DNA from: Erinaceus europaeus
Lineage: Eukaryota; Chordata; Mammalia; Eulipotyphla; Erinaceidae
Reading direction: 5' to 3'
DNA: 64,000 nucleotides
NCBI RefSeq assembly: GCF_950295315.1
Contig: NC_080172.1
Location: 115,574,989-115,638,988 of the forward strand
A program made the position numbers and the translations under genes. This document shows positions 41,190 to 50,896 of the stretch, one piece after another (positions within the stretch are counted from its first letter, which is position 1; each line of letters starts with the position of its first letter). Below the pieces are notes generated by a model, which saw only the letters and a program-made list of their open reading frames with translations, was not told where the DNA came from and ran no database searches.

Positions 41190-41860
41190 TGCCAAAATGC
41201 ACCACAATGTTCCCGACAACCCCAAAAATAAAGGGTATGATTCACTGACTCTTAGTCTATGCACTATCCATGAGGATCATTTCTGGAACCATCCGTTCCA
41301 CCCCGGTTCCATGGCTGCCAGTTCTTAGCAACATCGCCCCGCCAGATATTCGTCGGGATGCAGCATCATCTAAGTTCATTTCCCACGTCTACGCTCGACC
41401 GGACCTGCCAATATACGCGGATATCTTTGCCCACCGTGTCCAACGCTTGACGTCTTGTCACCCAATCTGGTCCCCTACGCCTACACTGAACTTCTCTGCT
41501 CCAGACTCTTGGAAACAGTTGGCAGTCAGCTGAGGTCAAGAACAAACACCTCATCACAGACCCCTGCGAGCCTCAACCCGGCTTTGACCTAGCACGTTAT
41601 GATTGGGCCCTCCTCCATCGCTATCGAACAGGCCATGGCCGGTGCGCCGCTATGTTCCATCGCTGGGGAGCCAGAGACGACCCGAACTGCCCCTGCGGCT
41701 CCAGACAGACTATGACCCACATAGTCAACGACTGCCACCTCTCCAGATTCAAAGGAGGTCTCGAAACTTGACATCAGGCTCAACCTGACGCTGTGGACTG
41801 GCTACGGAAGAAGGGCAAACGCTAGAAGAAGTCTACGCACAGAGTCCTGTGGTCATCATC
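41190..41860 (+). pseudogene. Remnant of a non-L1 LINE (RTE-like), reverse transcriptase C-terminal end
   Basis: Two frames together resemble the C-terminus of RTE-like non-LTR retrotransposon polyproteins. The first (ORF 41270-41533) contains STPVPWLPVLSNIAPPDIRR. After a frame change near 41525 the second has ALLHRYRTGHGRCAAMFHRW, then NCPCGSRQTMTHIVNDCHLS, a Cys-His zinc-knuckle-like motif. A TGA interrupts it near 41770. The clade is assigned from remembered motif shape only. It is not related to the L1 in NECAP2 intron 1. Confidence 0.55.
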
Positions 41861-42100
41861 CCAACCCCAGAACAGTGTTCACCATCCCAGAGACCCCTCG
41901 TCCCTTCACTGTCACCCCACACCCAGCTCTAGGCCACCGCTAATCTCTTGGTCAGTCTCTACAACTTTGCCCTTTCTGGACATTCCATAGGAGTGGGATC
42001 AGATGATAGGTGGCCCTGGGTGTCTCGCCTCCTTCACTTAGCACAGGAACATTTTATCAGGGCACCATTCCTTTTTATGATAACTTTACAGCATTTTATC

Positions 42101-42102
<2 letters not shown>

Positions 42103-42151
<49 letters not shown>
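42103..42151. repeat. (TA)n microsatellite
   Basis: About 24 TA units. Confidence 0.95.
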
Positions 42152-42155
<4 letters not shown>

Positions 42156-42320
42156 GAATGGAGGCAGAGAGAAATTGAGAGGTAGAGAGGTAGAGACACC
42201 TGCAGCCCTGTTTCACCATTCATGAAGCTTTCCCCCTGCATGTGGGGACCAGGGGCTTGAACCTGGGTCCTTGCACACTGTAATGTGAGTGCTTAACCAG
42301 GTGTGCCACCACCCGGCCCC
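42152..42320 (-). mobile_element. SINE family A2
   Basis: GGGGCTTGAACCTGGGTCC, head CACCACCCGGCCCC. Confidence 0.85.
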
Positions 42321-42349
42321 TACAGCATCTTGTATATTTATTCATTTTC

Positions 42350-42475
42350 TTTTCTTTCTTTTTACCAGAGCACTGCTCAGCTCTGTCTTATGGTAGTGTG
42401 AGGGATCGAACCTGGGACTTCGGAGCCTCAGGCCTGAGAGTCTCTTGGCATAACCACTATGCTCTCTATCCCTGT
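42350..42475 (-). mobile_element. SINE family B
   Basis: Reversed CCAGAGCACTGCTCAGCTCT core and GGATCGAACCTGGGAC. Confidence 0.8.
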
Positions 42476-42608
42476 CCTTATTCATTCATTCGTTCACAGA
42501 CTTTTGAGTTGTTTCTACTTCGAGGTATACTAAGATTAATGCTGTGTGCAATATATCTTAATATCTGTGTGCAACTTTTTGTGGGGGCATCTGTTTTCTT
42601 TTATCTCA

Positions 42609-43370
42609 TGTCGGGTTTTTTTTTTTTTTTTGGGGGGGCGCCTCTTTCCCGGGCACAAACTCCCGGCTTACCCGCTCTGTTGTGCACCAGGTGCGGGGGC
42701 CTAAGAGAATGTTCCGGGGCAGCAGGGGTGGAGCTATACAGGCCTCTCTCTATGGCCGACGACCTGGGGACTTGTCTAATGGGCAACCTATTTATTGAAC
42801 AGAAAAGCAGGGTTTATAAGGGGTTGTAGGAGGAAGCAAGTTATCCATTCTATATATGGTTTTGGAGAAGAGGGACAAAGAGAAATGGAGGGTTGACAAA
42901 AGGTTAGAGCATCTCTAGTAAATGTTGAACAAGGGGTTTAGTTGATCAAAGGAACGAAGGAAGTGGTTATCAATAACTAGCAGACAGAGAGGAGCCTTAA
43001 GAGAGGAGATAGAGCATGTAGGATGAGAAGGGCCAGAGGAGGTGGAGGAGTAAAGAGGATGTTCTTGGTTGTAGTTTGACAGAGCAGGACAATGATGTGT
43101 GGGCCGTGTAGGATCAAAGAAGATGGACTTCTGTTAACTTCTGAGTCAACGAACCAGCTGGTTTGAGAACAAGGAAATGGGCTGCATGCAGGGTCTTTGT
43201 GAAGCAGGGAGGCTGACAGAGGAGACATTTCCTGGTGGTCGTTTTCCCTCCATGCTCAATCTCAAGTAGAGAGAGACTAATAGGAAAAGGCCGTGCCATC
43301 CAGACTCCCATATTTTAATAGGAGGTCCCACACCATGCTCAACCATATATATCCTCACAATTTCCCTACA
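42609..43370 (-). mobile_element. Solo LTR of an endogenous retrovirus
   Basis: In minus orientation it runs from TGTAGGGAAATTGTGAGG to CCCGACA. It has a TTATAAACCC TATA-like box, AATAAA (42796-42791), and a GCCCGGGAAAGAGGCGCC end segment also seen at the end of the LTR at 19368. It splits the ancient L1. TCTC(A) occurs at both flanks with a one-base offset. Confidence 0.7.
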
Positions 43371-43567
43371 GTCTCAGGCACTTAGAGCTGTGAGTGAACT
43401 GCTCATTCAGGTGGTGACTGTGGCTAGTGATGGGGGGAAGGGCTCACCAAGTGTTTTCCAAAGGAATGGCAGCATGTTACAGTCTGACCAACAGGCCCTG
43501 AGAGTTCCAATTCCTCCACATTCTAAACTACCTCTTATTATCATTCTTTTAAAATCCTGGTCATCTT

Positions 43568-43680
43568 GGGCTGGGGAGATAGCATACTGGTTCTGCAAAA
43601 GACTCATGCCTGAGGCTTTGAGGCCCCAGGTTCAACCCCCCACACCACCACAAACCAGAGCTGATCAGTGCTCTAGTAAA
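43568..43680 (+). mobile_element. SINE family B
   Basis: GGCTGGGGAGATAGCATACT head. Confidence 0.85.
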
Positions 43681-43716
43681 AAACAAACAAACAAACAAAC
43701 AAAAAAACAGCAAATT

Positions 43717-43857
43717 GGGGCCAGGTGGTGGCTCACCTGGTAGAGTGCACATGTTACAATGCACAAGGATCCAGGTTTAAGCCCCCAGTCTCCACCTGCA
43801 GGAAAAAACTTTATGAATAGTGAAGCAGGGCTGCAGGTGTGTCTCCCTCTCTCTTTT
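43717..43857 (+). mobile_element. SINE family A2, split
   Basis: GGGGCCAGGTGGTGGCTCAC head; its tail resumes at 44069-44140 (CCCTATCACCCCTTCC ... CAATAAATAAAG) beyond the inserted copy. Confidence 0.8.
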
Positions 43858-44068
43858 TAAAATTTATTGTCTTTATTTATCTAATAGATAGAGACAGCCA
43901 GAAATTGAGAGGGAGGGGAGATAGAGAGGGAGAGAGACAAAGAGACACCTGCAGCCCTGCTTCACCATTTGTGAAGCTTTCCCCCTACAGGTGTGAACCG
44001 GGGGCTTGAACCGGGGACCTTGTACATTGTAACATGGGCACTCAACCAGGTGTGCCACCACCCAGCCC
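43858..44068 (-). mobile_element. SINE family A2, nested
   Basis: A reversed A2 inserted in the tail of the A2 at 43717. Confidence 0.8.
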
Positions 44069-44174
44069 CTCTCTCCCTATCACCCCTTCCTTCTTGATTT
44101 CTGGCTGTCTCTATCCAATAAATAAAGATAATAAAAAGTTTCTAAGTAGAGTAAATAGAGTGTATTTTTTTTTT

Positions 44175-44475
44175 CTCTCCAGGGTTATTTCTGGGCTCGG
44201 TGCCTGCACAATGAATCCACCACTCCTGGAGGCCATTTTTTCCCCTTTTTGTTGCCCTTGTTGTTGTAGCCTCGTTGTGGTTATTATTATTGCCATTGTT
44301 GATGTTGTTCGTTGTTGGATAGGACAGAAAGAAATGGAGAGAGGAGGGGAAGACAGAGAAGGGGAGAGAAAGACAGACACCTGCAGACCTGCTTCACCAC
44401 CTGTGAAGCGACTCCCCTGCAGGTGGGGAGCCGGGGGCTCAAACCAGGACTTTTATGCCAGACCCTGCGCTTTGC
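44175..44475 (-). mobile_element. SINE family A, long form
   Basis: CCAGGGTTATTTCTGGGCTC on the left; head truncated at CTTTGCGC. Confidence 0.8.
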
Positions 44476-44584
44476 GCAAATAGAGTGTATTTTTAACAAT
44501 TCTAGTCATCCTAGATGGTATGACTATAAAGTGATATCTTACCATGAATTTAATTTGCACTTCTCCGATTGCTAAAAATGACAA

Positions 44585-44720
44585 GCCCTGCTCAGCTCTG
44601 GCTTATGGTGGTGCTGGAGATTGAACCTGCCAGTTCTTAGCAACCTTTGGTTGAGACCTTTGGTGGTGCCTCAGGCATGGACGTCTTTTGTGTAACCATC
44701 TCACTATCTCTCCAGCCCTA
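44585..44720 (-). mobile_element. SINE family B
   Basis: CCTGCTCAGCTCTGGCTTAT; contains a short CCTTTGGT duplication. Confidence 0.7.
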
Positions 44721-44814
44721 CCATCTGCCTTGTTTCCTTTTTTCCACTAGAAGTTTTGTTAGAGCTTCACACCTGATTTCACTGCTCTTTGCAAACTCTT
44801 TTTAAAGAACAGGT

Positions 44815-45110
44815 TAGGGAGTAGGGCAGTAGCGTAGTGGGTTAAGCACACTTGGCACAGGGCACAAGGACCGGCATAAGGATCCCGGTTTGAGCCCCCG
44901 GCTCCCCACCTGCAGGGGAGTCGCTTCACAGGCGGTGAAGCAGGTCTGCAGGTATCTGTCTTTCTCTCCTCCTCTCTGTCTTCCCCTCCTCTCTCCATTT
45001 CTCTCTGTCCTATCCAACAATGACGACATCAACAATAATAACTACAACAATAAAACAACAAGGGCAACAAAAGGGAATAAACAAACAAATAAATATTAAA
45101 AAGTTTAAAA
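44815..45110 (+). mobile_element. SINE family A
   Basis: GGGAGTAGGGCAGTAGCGTA head. Confidence 0.85.
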
Positions 45111-45185
45111 GATGGAATAAATAATTTTTTATTTATTTACTCATGCTGGGCTGTTTTTGTTTGTTTTGTTTGTAATATTTATTAA

Positions 45186-45325
45186 GTGGTCCAGGAGGTG
45201 ACACAGTGGATAAGGCACTGGACTCTCAAGCTTGAGGTCCCGAGTTTGATCCCCGGCAGCACATGGACCAGAGTGACGTCTGGTTCTTTCTCTCCTTCTG
45301 TCTTTCTCATTAATAAAAAAAATTT
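45186..45325 (+). mobile_element. SINE family C
   Basis: GTGGTCCAGGAGGTGACACA head. Confidence 0.85.
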
Positions 45326-45333
45326 TTTAATAA

Positions 45334-45625
45334 GGGAGTCGGGCGGTAGCGCAGCGGGTTAAGTGCACGTGGCGCAAAGCACAAGGACCGGCGTAAGGAT
45401 CCGGGTTAGAGCCCCTGGCTCTCCACCTGCAGGGGGGTCGCTTCACAGGCGGTGAAGCAGGTCTGCAGGTGTCTGTCTTTCTCTCCCTCTCTCTGTCTTC
45501 CCCTCCTCTCTCCATTTCTCTCTGTCCTATCCAACAACAACGACATCAATAACAACAATGACTACAGCAATAAAACAACAAGGGCAACAAAAAGGGAATA
45601 AATAAATACATAAATATTTTTTAAA
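45334..45625 (+). mobile_element. SINE family A
   Basis: GGGAGTCGGGCGGTAGCGCA head identical to the inferred consensus; a young-looking copy. Confidence 0.9.
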
Positions 45626-45629
45626 AATT

Positions 45630-45815
45630 ATTTATCCATTTATTGGATAGAGACATCCAGAAATCTAGAGAGAAGGAGGTGATAGAGAGGGAGAGACAGA
45701 GAGACACCTGCAGCCCTGCTTCACCACTTGTGAAGCTTCCCCCCCTGCAGGTGGGGAACGGGGGGCTCCAACCTGGGTCCTTGCATATTATAACTTGTGC
45801 CACCACCCTGCCTTT
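45630..45815 (-). mobile_element. SINE family A2
   Basis: TTATTGGATAGAGACATCCAG on the left, CCACCACCCTGCC head. Confidence 0.8.
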
Positions 45816-46235
45816 TGTCATTTGTCTTTTTAGTAATTTAATTTCTATTATCTAGGTGCGAGTGAGTCCCTTGTAAGATATATAATTTGCAGCGTTCTTC
45901 TCACATTATGTGGATTATATTTTCAGTTTTCTGGCCTTTGGATCACAGAAGTTGTTAGTTGCGTTAAACCCCTTTGGGTGTTACTTTTGCTTTCTGTATC
46001 TTATCAAAGAGCCCACTGGATTCTCTGTGTTAGATTATAAATCCAAGGTCATGAGCTGCCAGCTACGTTCTCATTGCAGCCTTCCTCCCTCTCCTCCCCT
46101 CTCAATTCTTCTCCGCCTCCACCTTCTGAGGCGGAGGTCTATTTTTTGCCACTTCAGGAACTTAGGAAAATGAAAGACAGGACACAACTACTAGGTGGAA
46201 GAAGTCTTGCTTGCTGAGTCATTTATCATTTTCTT

Positions 46236-46942
46236 TGTTGTGGAGAACCCAGAGCGTTGGGCCTTAAAGCCAGGCCCCCTGCTCTGCTTACATAATCATT
46301 GTTTTGTCTGAAAGATCCCCACCACCATCATATCCCCTCAGGGTATCGCTAACTCAGTTAAAACCGTTGCAACAGAGGGACCAGGTGGTGGCGCACTTGG
46401 TTGAGCGCACATATTACGGTGCGCAGGGACCCAGGTTCAAGCTCCTGGTCCCCACCTGCAAGGGGAAAGTTTCACAAGTGGTGAAGCAGGGCTGCAGGTG
46501 TCTCTCTGTCTCTCACCCTCTCTATCTCCCCCTTCCTCTCAATTTCTGGCTATGTCTATTCAATAAACAAATAAAGATACCAAAAAAAACCAAAAAACAT
46601 TGTAACAGTTGCTAAGGACGCTTCCACCTTCCCAACATGCCTTTTGCCTCTCTCTCCACTCCCTTTCCTAGCCAATCCCGTCCCGACTTGCCACTTCCGG
46701 AATCCTCCCATAAAAGCCTCTCCTGCTTGCGCTTCCGCTCTCTCTTGCTCTCCTCTCTTCCAAGAACCAACCCGGAGAAGGGCTGATGGGCAGAGTGGGA
46801 GGCGGCCATTTTGCTAGCTCCACGTGGCCCAAACCACTGTGCTCACACCCAATTCTGGGGCATCTGCATGGATAAAGATTTGCGTTCCCGCTCCGCCAAG
46901 AGTTCCTCGTCTCTTCTCTCTCCCCCGTGATGCAACCCCACA
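46236..46942 (+). mobile_element. LTR related to that at 19368, split by a SINE
   Basis: Shares CATAATCATTGTTTTG, CTGAAAGATCCCCACC and GACTTGCCACTTCCGG with the LTR at 19368. It has CATAAAAGCC near 46710 and a GGATAAAGAT poly(A)-signal variant. No internal retroviral sequence is seen. Outer boundaries are approximate. Confidence 0.65.
46377..46600 (+). mobile_element. SINE family A2 inside an LTR
   Basis: GGGACCAGGTGGTGGCGCAC head. The flanking TTGCAACAG and TTGTAACAG look like the target-site duplication. Confidence 0.85.
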
Positions 46943-47039
46943 CTGGAGAATGAGCAGAGTTGAAATTAGAGGGCAGATTTGCATAAAGAAAGATAAACTT
47001 CATACTCACCAGGATGGCTACAACTCAAAAGGACCAAAT

Positions 47040-47310
47040 AGGAGGCAGGCAGCGGTGCAGTGGGTTAAATGCACATAGTATGAGGTGCAGGGATCCAGGC
47101 AAGGATCCCAGTTCAGGCTCCCCACCTGCAGGGGAGTCGCTTCACAGGCGGTGAAGCAGGTCTGCAGGTGTCTGTCTTTCCCTCCCCCTCTCTGTCTTCC
47201 CTCCTCTCTCCATTTCTTTCTGTCCTATCCAATGGGGGGAAAGGGGCCTTTAGGGGAGCAGTAGATTCCTAGTTCCAGAGCCCCAGCCATAACCCTGGAG
47301 GCAAAGAAAA
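47040..47310 (+). mobile_element. SINE family A, long form, internally deleted
   Basis: The CAA-rich linker is lost (CCTATCCAATGGGGGGAAAG). Confidence 0.8.
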
Positions 47311-47318
47311 GACAAAAC

Positions 47319-47600
47319 GGGGAGTCGGGCAGTAGCCAGTGGGTTAAGCGCACGTGGTGTAAAGCGCAAGGACCCACAGAAGGATCCCGGTTTGAGCCCC
47401 CAGCTCCCCACCTGCCTGGGAGTCGCTTCACAGGCGGTGAAGCAGGTCCGCAGGTGTCTGTCTTTCTCTCCATCTCTCTGTCTTCCCCTCCTCTCTCCAT
47501 TTCTCTCTGTCCTGTCTAACAACTACGACATCAATAATAACTACAACAACAATAAAAAAACAAGGGCAACAAAAGGGAAAATAAATACAAAAAAAGAAGA
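47319..47600 (+). mobile_element. SINE family A
   Basis: GGGAGTCGGGCAGTAGCCAG head. Confidence 0.85.
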
Positions 47601-48030
47601 AGGAGAAAAAGAAAAAAATAGAAGAAAAAGAAGAAAACAAAACAGCAAGAATTAATGAGGAGGACAATAACTCGCTTTCATCGCTTCTGGGAATGTAAAA
47701 TGGGGAGGCTGATGTGAAAATAGCTTGATTTTCTACATGGTAGCCCAGGGCCCCAGGACCTTTTATTTCACGGCTCCGGGACCTTTTATTTCATGCACCG
47801 GGAGCTCGGTGCTGCTTCCTCCCGGGAAGTTTGATGGGCCACCCTGGAAGAGCAGGCCCATTCCTGGTGTCTCAGTTCTGCTGGCCGGAACCTGATGGCA
47901 CCTTGCAGAGGGCGAGTCCTCACCAGGTGTGCAGGTCAGGCTCAGGCCCCGCCCACACCACGTGCGAGGGAAGCTCCACCCACCGCGCCGCGCCCCGCCC
48001 CGCCCCTCTGCACCTGCGTCTACAGAGACG

Positions 48031-48245
48031 CCTCACTAGAAGGGCGCAGCCGGTTAAGCGCACGTGGCGCAAAGCCAAGGATCCCGGTTCGAGCCCCGGC
48101 TCCCCACCGGCAGGGGAGTCGCTTCCCAGGCGGTGAAACAGGTCTGCAGGTGTCTGTCTTTCTCTCCCCCTCTCTGTCTTCCCCTCCTCTCTCCATGTCT
48201 CTCTGTGCTATCCAACAACGACAAGGGCAATAAATAAATAAAATA
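48031..48245 (+). mobile_element. SINE family A, short
   Basis: Head begins near AGGGCGCAGCCGGTTAAGCG; shortened CAA tail. Confidence 0.8.
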
Positions 48246-48249
48246 AAAA

Positions 48250-48350
48250 TAAAAATGAAAGGGCACCGTGCCTTGCCAAGTACACAGCACAGGTTCAATC
48301 CCTGGCATCACACAGGAGGTGTTATGATACCAAGGGAAATTTCAGAACTG

Positions 48351-48385
<35 letters not shown>
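48250..48385 (+). mobile_element. SINE family D-like
   Basis: GGCACCGTGCCTTGCCAAGT and AGAACTGCGGTCTC followed by (CT)n. Confidence 0.45.
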
Positions 48386-48388
<3 letters not shown>

Positions 48389-48454
48389 CCCGCCCTCCCA
48401 CCCTCTCTTTCTGCCTGCCATTCTCTGTATCTGTCTCTCATTGTTTGTTTATTA

Positions 48455-48685
48455 TGGGATACAGAGAAATTGAGAGCGGAGGAAGAAATGAAGAGGACAA
48501 GAGACAGAGAGACCCCTGCAGCCCTGCCTCACCACTCGTGAAGCTTTTCCCCTGCAGGTGGGAACCAGGGATTTGAACCTGGGTCCTTGTGCACTGTGAT
48601 GTGTGTGGGAACCAGGGATTTGAACCTGGGTCCTTTTGCCCTGTGATGTGTGCGCTCAACCAGGTGTGTCACTGTCTGGCCCTCT
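48455..48685 (-). mobile_element. SINE family A2 with a 47-bp internal duplication
   Basis: GTGGGAACCAGGGATTTGAA starts at both 48558 and 48605, duplicating the B-box region. Confidence 0.85.
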
Positions 48686-48718
48686 GTATCTGTCAGTCTG
48701 GATGAAAAAGCAGCTCTA

Positions 48719-49008
48719 GGGAGTCAGATGGTGGCGCAGCGGGTTAAGCACAGGTGGCGCAAAGCACAAGGACCGGCATGAGGATCCCGGTTTGAGCCCC
48801 CGGCTCCCCACCTGCAGGGGAGTCGCTTCGCTTCCCAGGCGGTGAAGCAGGTCTGCAGGTGTCTGTCTTTCTCTCCCCATCTCTGTCTTCCCCTCCTCTC
48901 TCCATGTCTCTCTGTCCTATCCAACAACAACGACATCAATAACCATAACACTGTTAAAAACAACAAGGGCAACAAAAGGGAATAAACAAATAAATATTAA
49001 ATTAAAAA
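48719..49008 (+). mobile_element. SINE family A
   Basis: GGGAGTCAGATGGTGGCGCA head; its A-rich tail ends at the RPL9 pseudogene. Confidence 0.85.
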
Positions 49009-49012
49009 AAAA

Positions 49013-49640
49013 AATCTTCTTTGCCGCATCTACTGTGAGAATGAAGACCATTCTCAGCGACCAGACCGTCGGCATTCCGGAGAATGTCCACATCTCTCTG
49101 AAGGGCCCCAGAGGCACCCTGAGGACGGACTTCAACCACATCAACGTGGAGCTCACTCTCCTCGGAAAGAAAAAGAAGCGGCTCCGACTTGACAAATGGT
49201 GGGGACATAGAAAGGAACTGGCTACTGTCCGCACTCTCTGCAGCCATGTACAGAACATGATCAAGGGTGTTACCCTGGGCTTCCGATACAAAATGAGGTC
49301 CCTGTATGCTCACTTCCCTATCAACATTGTTATTCAGGAGAATGGGTCTCTTGTTGAAATCACAAACTTCTTGGGAGAAAAATACATACGCAGGGTTCGA
49401 ATGAGGTCAGGTGTTGCGTGCTCAGTGGCGCAAGCCCAGAAAGAGGAATGAATTCTTGAACGAAATGACATTGAACTTGTATCAAATTCAGCTGCATTGA
49501 TCCAGCAAGCTGCAACTGTTAAATACAAAGATATCCGGCAATTTTTGGATGGTGTCTATGTTTCTGAAAAAGGAACAGTTCAGCAGGCTGATGAAGAATC
49601 TCTTAAGGTGTCCAACCACACAAGCTGCAAAATAATGGGA
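49013..49640 (+). pseudogene. RPL9: Processed pseudogene of ribosomal protein L9
   Basis: Intron-less copy of RPL9 (60S ribosomal subunit protein uL6). It includes a 5' UTR remnant (TTTGCCGCATCTACTGTGAG) before ATG at 49041. The protein starts [16 protein letters not shown] and shows [20 protein letters not shown] and [16 protein letters not shown]. An in-frame deletion removes part of LKGRTVIVKG, a TGA follows SVAQAQKEE at 49449, and the remaining C-terminus continues in the same frame ([15 protein letters not shown] ... GTVQQADE). Beyond the lost stop the sequence does not resemble the RPL9 3' UTR as I recall it. Confidence 0.9.
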
Positions 49641-49854
49641 TGCTGTGTGATCTCTTAAAAGATGCACTGAAAGCCATTACTGGTTTGGCACTTTTCCGGA
49701 AAGAAAGAAAGAAAGAAAGAAGAAAAGAAAGTAGCTCTGGAAGCAGTGAAATCACATATGAATGAAATGCCACTTGTCAACACACACCTTGCCATGGACG
49801 AGACCCAGGTGCTGTGGTCTCTCCTGTCTTCTCTCTCTCTCTCTCTCTCTCCTT
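49641..49854. other. Unassigned sequence with GAAA and CT repeats
   Basis: A GAAA run at 49700-49732 and (CT)n at 49829-49850 within sequence that I cannot assign. Confidence 0.4.
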
Positions 49855-49965
49855 GATTGCCTCCAGGGTTATTGCTGGGGCTCGGTGTCTGCACCATGAA
49901 TCCACGGCTCCTGGAGGCCATTTTTCCCTTTTGTTGCCCTTGTTGTTGTTGTTGTTATTGTAATT
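49855..49965 (-). mobile_element. SINE long-form 3' end fragment
   Basis: TTGCCTCCAGGGTTATTGCT and TTTTGTTGCCCTTGTTG, then TA-rich unique sequence. Confidence 0.7.
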
Positions 49966-50064
49966 GTTATATATATTGCTATATATTGATGATATATACT
50001 TGCCAATATATGTCTCGGCTAATTGTATACAGTGTCTCTCTCTTATATATATGGATGTTTTCCT

Positions 50065-50322
50065 TTTTGTTGTCTTTGATTTTTATTGTTGTTGCAATTA
50101 TTATTGTTATTGCTGTCGTCGTCGTTGGATAGGACAGAGAGACATGGAGAGAAGAGGGGAAGACAGAGATGGGGAGAGAAAGACAGACACCTGCAGACCT
50201 GCTTCACCGCCTGGGAAGCGACTCCCCTGCAGGTGGGGAGCGGGGGCTCGAACCGGGATCCTTCTGCCGGTCCCTGCGCTTTGCGCCACCTGCGCTTAAC
50301 CTGCTGCGCCACGGCTCCACCC
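50065..50322 (-). mobile_element. SINE family A
   Basis: Ends about 310 bp upstream of the NECAP2 start codon. Confidence 0.85.
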
Positions 50323-50470
50323 TCCGACCGGGCCCCTTCTTTCTCTGTCTTCTTTCTGTGCAGAAGCGCCCCGCGAGCAGTCAGGAGCCTTGAGAAGGGA
50401 GGCATGCATCCTGCACACGGGGACGGGAGACTGGGCGACGGGCGCCGCGGCGTGTCTTTCGCCGGCGTCT

Positions 50471-50486
50471 CCAGCAGGGGGCGCAG
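50471..50486 (+). promoter_or_regulatory. Predicted CTCF site
   Basis: CCAGCAGGGGGCGCAG fits the CTCF core consensus (CCASYAGRKGGCRS), 146 bp upstream of the NECAP2 start codon. Confidence 0.6.
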
Positions 50487-50631
50487 GCGCGGAAGGGCGC
50501 CCGCGAGCCGCCGCTCTAGCCTGCCGCGGGCGCGCGCGCGGGTCAGAGAGTCGAGCCGCTTCCGGTGTCGGGGCGGGGGCGGGGCCGGGAGCCGGAAGCG
50601 GAAGTGCGGCGGGCTCGGGGCGGGCGTCGCG

Positions 50632-50723
50632 ATGGAGGAGAGCGGCTACGAGTCGGTGCTGTGCGTCAAGCCCGAGGTTCACGTCTACCGCATCCCGCCG
50701 CGGGCCACCAACCGCGGCTACCG
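50632..50723 (+). CDS. NECAP2: NECAP2 exon 1 (start codon)
   Basis: NECAP2 (adaptin ear-binding coat-associated protein 2) is a cytosolic adaptor acting with AP-1/AP-2 clathrin coats in endocytic recycling. Its PH-like NECAP (PHear) domain occupies about the first 130 residues and WxxF-type ear-binding motifs sit at the C-terminus. This exon gives [30 protein letters not shown] and two bases of Arg, with donor CCG|GTGAGC. The five exons seen here encode exactly 163 codons in phase; the C-terminal exons lie beyond the window. ATG choice follows the conserved [11 protein letters not shown] start. Confidence 0.97.
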
Positions 50724-50896
50724 GTGAGCGCGCCTCCCCGCCGCCCGGACGCCGCGGCGGGCCCGGGGAGGAAGAGGCCAGGGCCGGCCTGGGGGCTGGG
50801 TGGTTACTGATCATTGCTGCTGTTGTTGTTGTTGTTGTGGTTGTGGACTGTGAGGTCACGGGGTGCGGTGCCGCCGGTTCCCGCCCCCGAGCCCCG

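Larger units (their letters stand above)
41940..46065 (-). mobile_element. Ancient L1, fragmented by later insertions
   Basis: Pieces at 41940-42075, 42475-42608, 43371-43565, 44488-44582 and 45815-46065 read, in order, like the antisense of an old mammalian L1 3' region. Examples are CTTCACTTAGCACAGGAAC, GTTACAGTCTGACCAACAG, CATCCTAGATGGTATGAC and AATCCAAGGTCATGAGC. SINEs, a TA repeat and an LTR account for the gaps. Confidence 0.6.
46985..47740 (+). mobile_element. Ancient L1 fragments (+), split by two SINEs
   Basis: 46985-47037 (CACCAGGATGGCTACAACTC) and 47645-47740 (GCTTCTGGGAATGTAAAATG) fit consecutive parts of an old L1 ORF2 region. Two family A SINEs separate them. Confidence 0.5.
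50330..50770 (+). promoter_or_regulatory. NECAP2: NECAP2 CpG-island promoter
   Basis: Dense CpG (for example GCCGCTCTAGCCTGCCGCGG) surrounds the start exon, and no TATA box is obvious. CCGGAAGCGGAAG, an ETS-like doublet, lies 30-40 bp before the ATG. The transcription start is not fixed by sequence alone. Confidence 0.7.

Noticed and set aside
49041..49451. A functional ribosomal protein gene
   Set aside because: No introns, an internal deletion, an early stop and retention of the rest of the frame after it mark a processed pseudogene.
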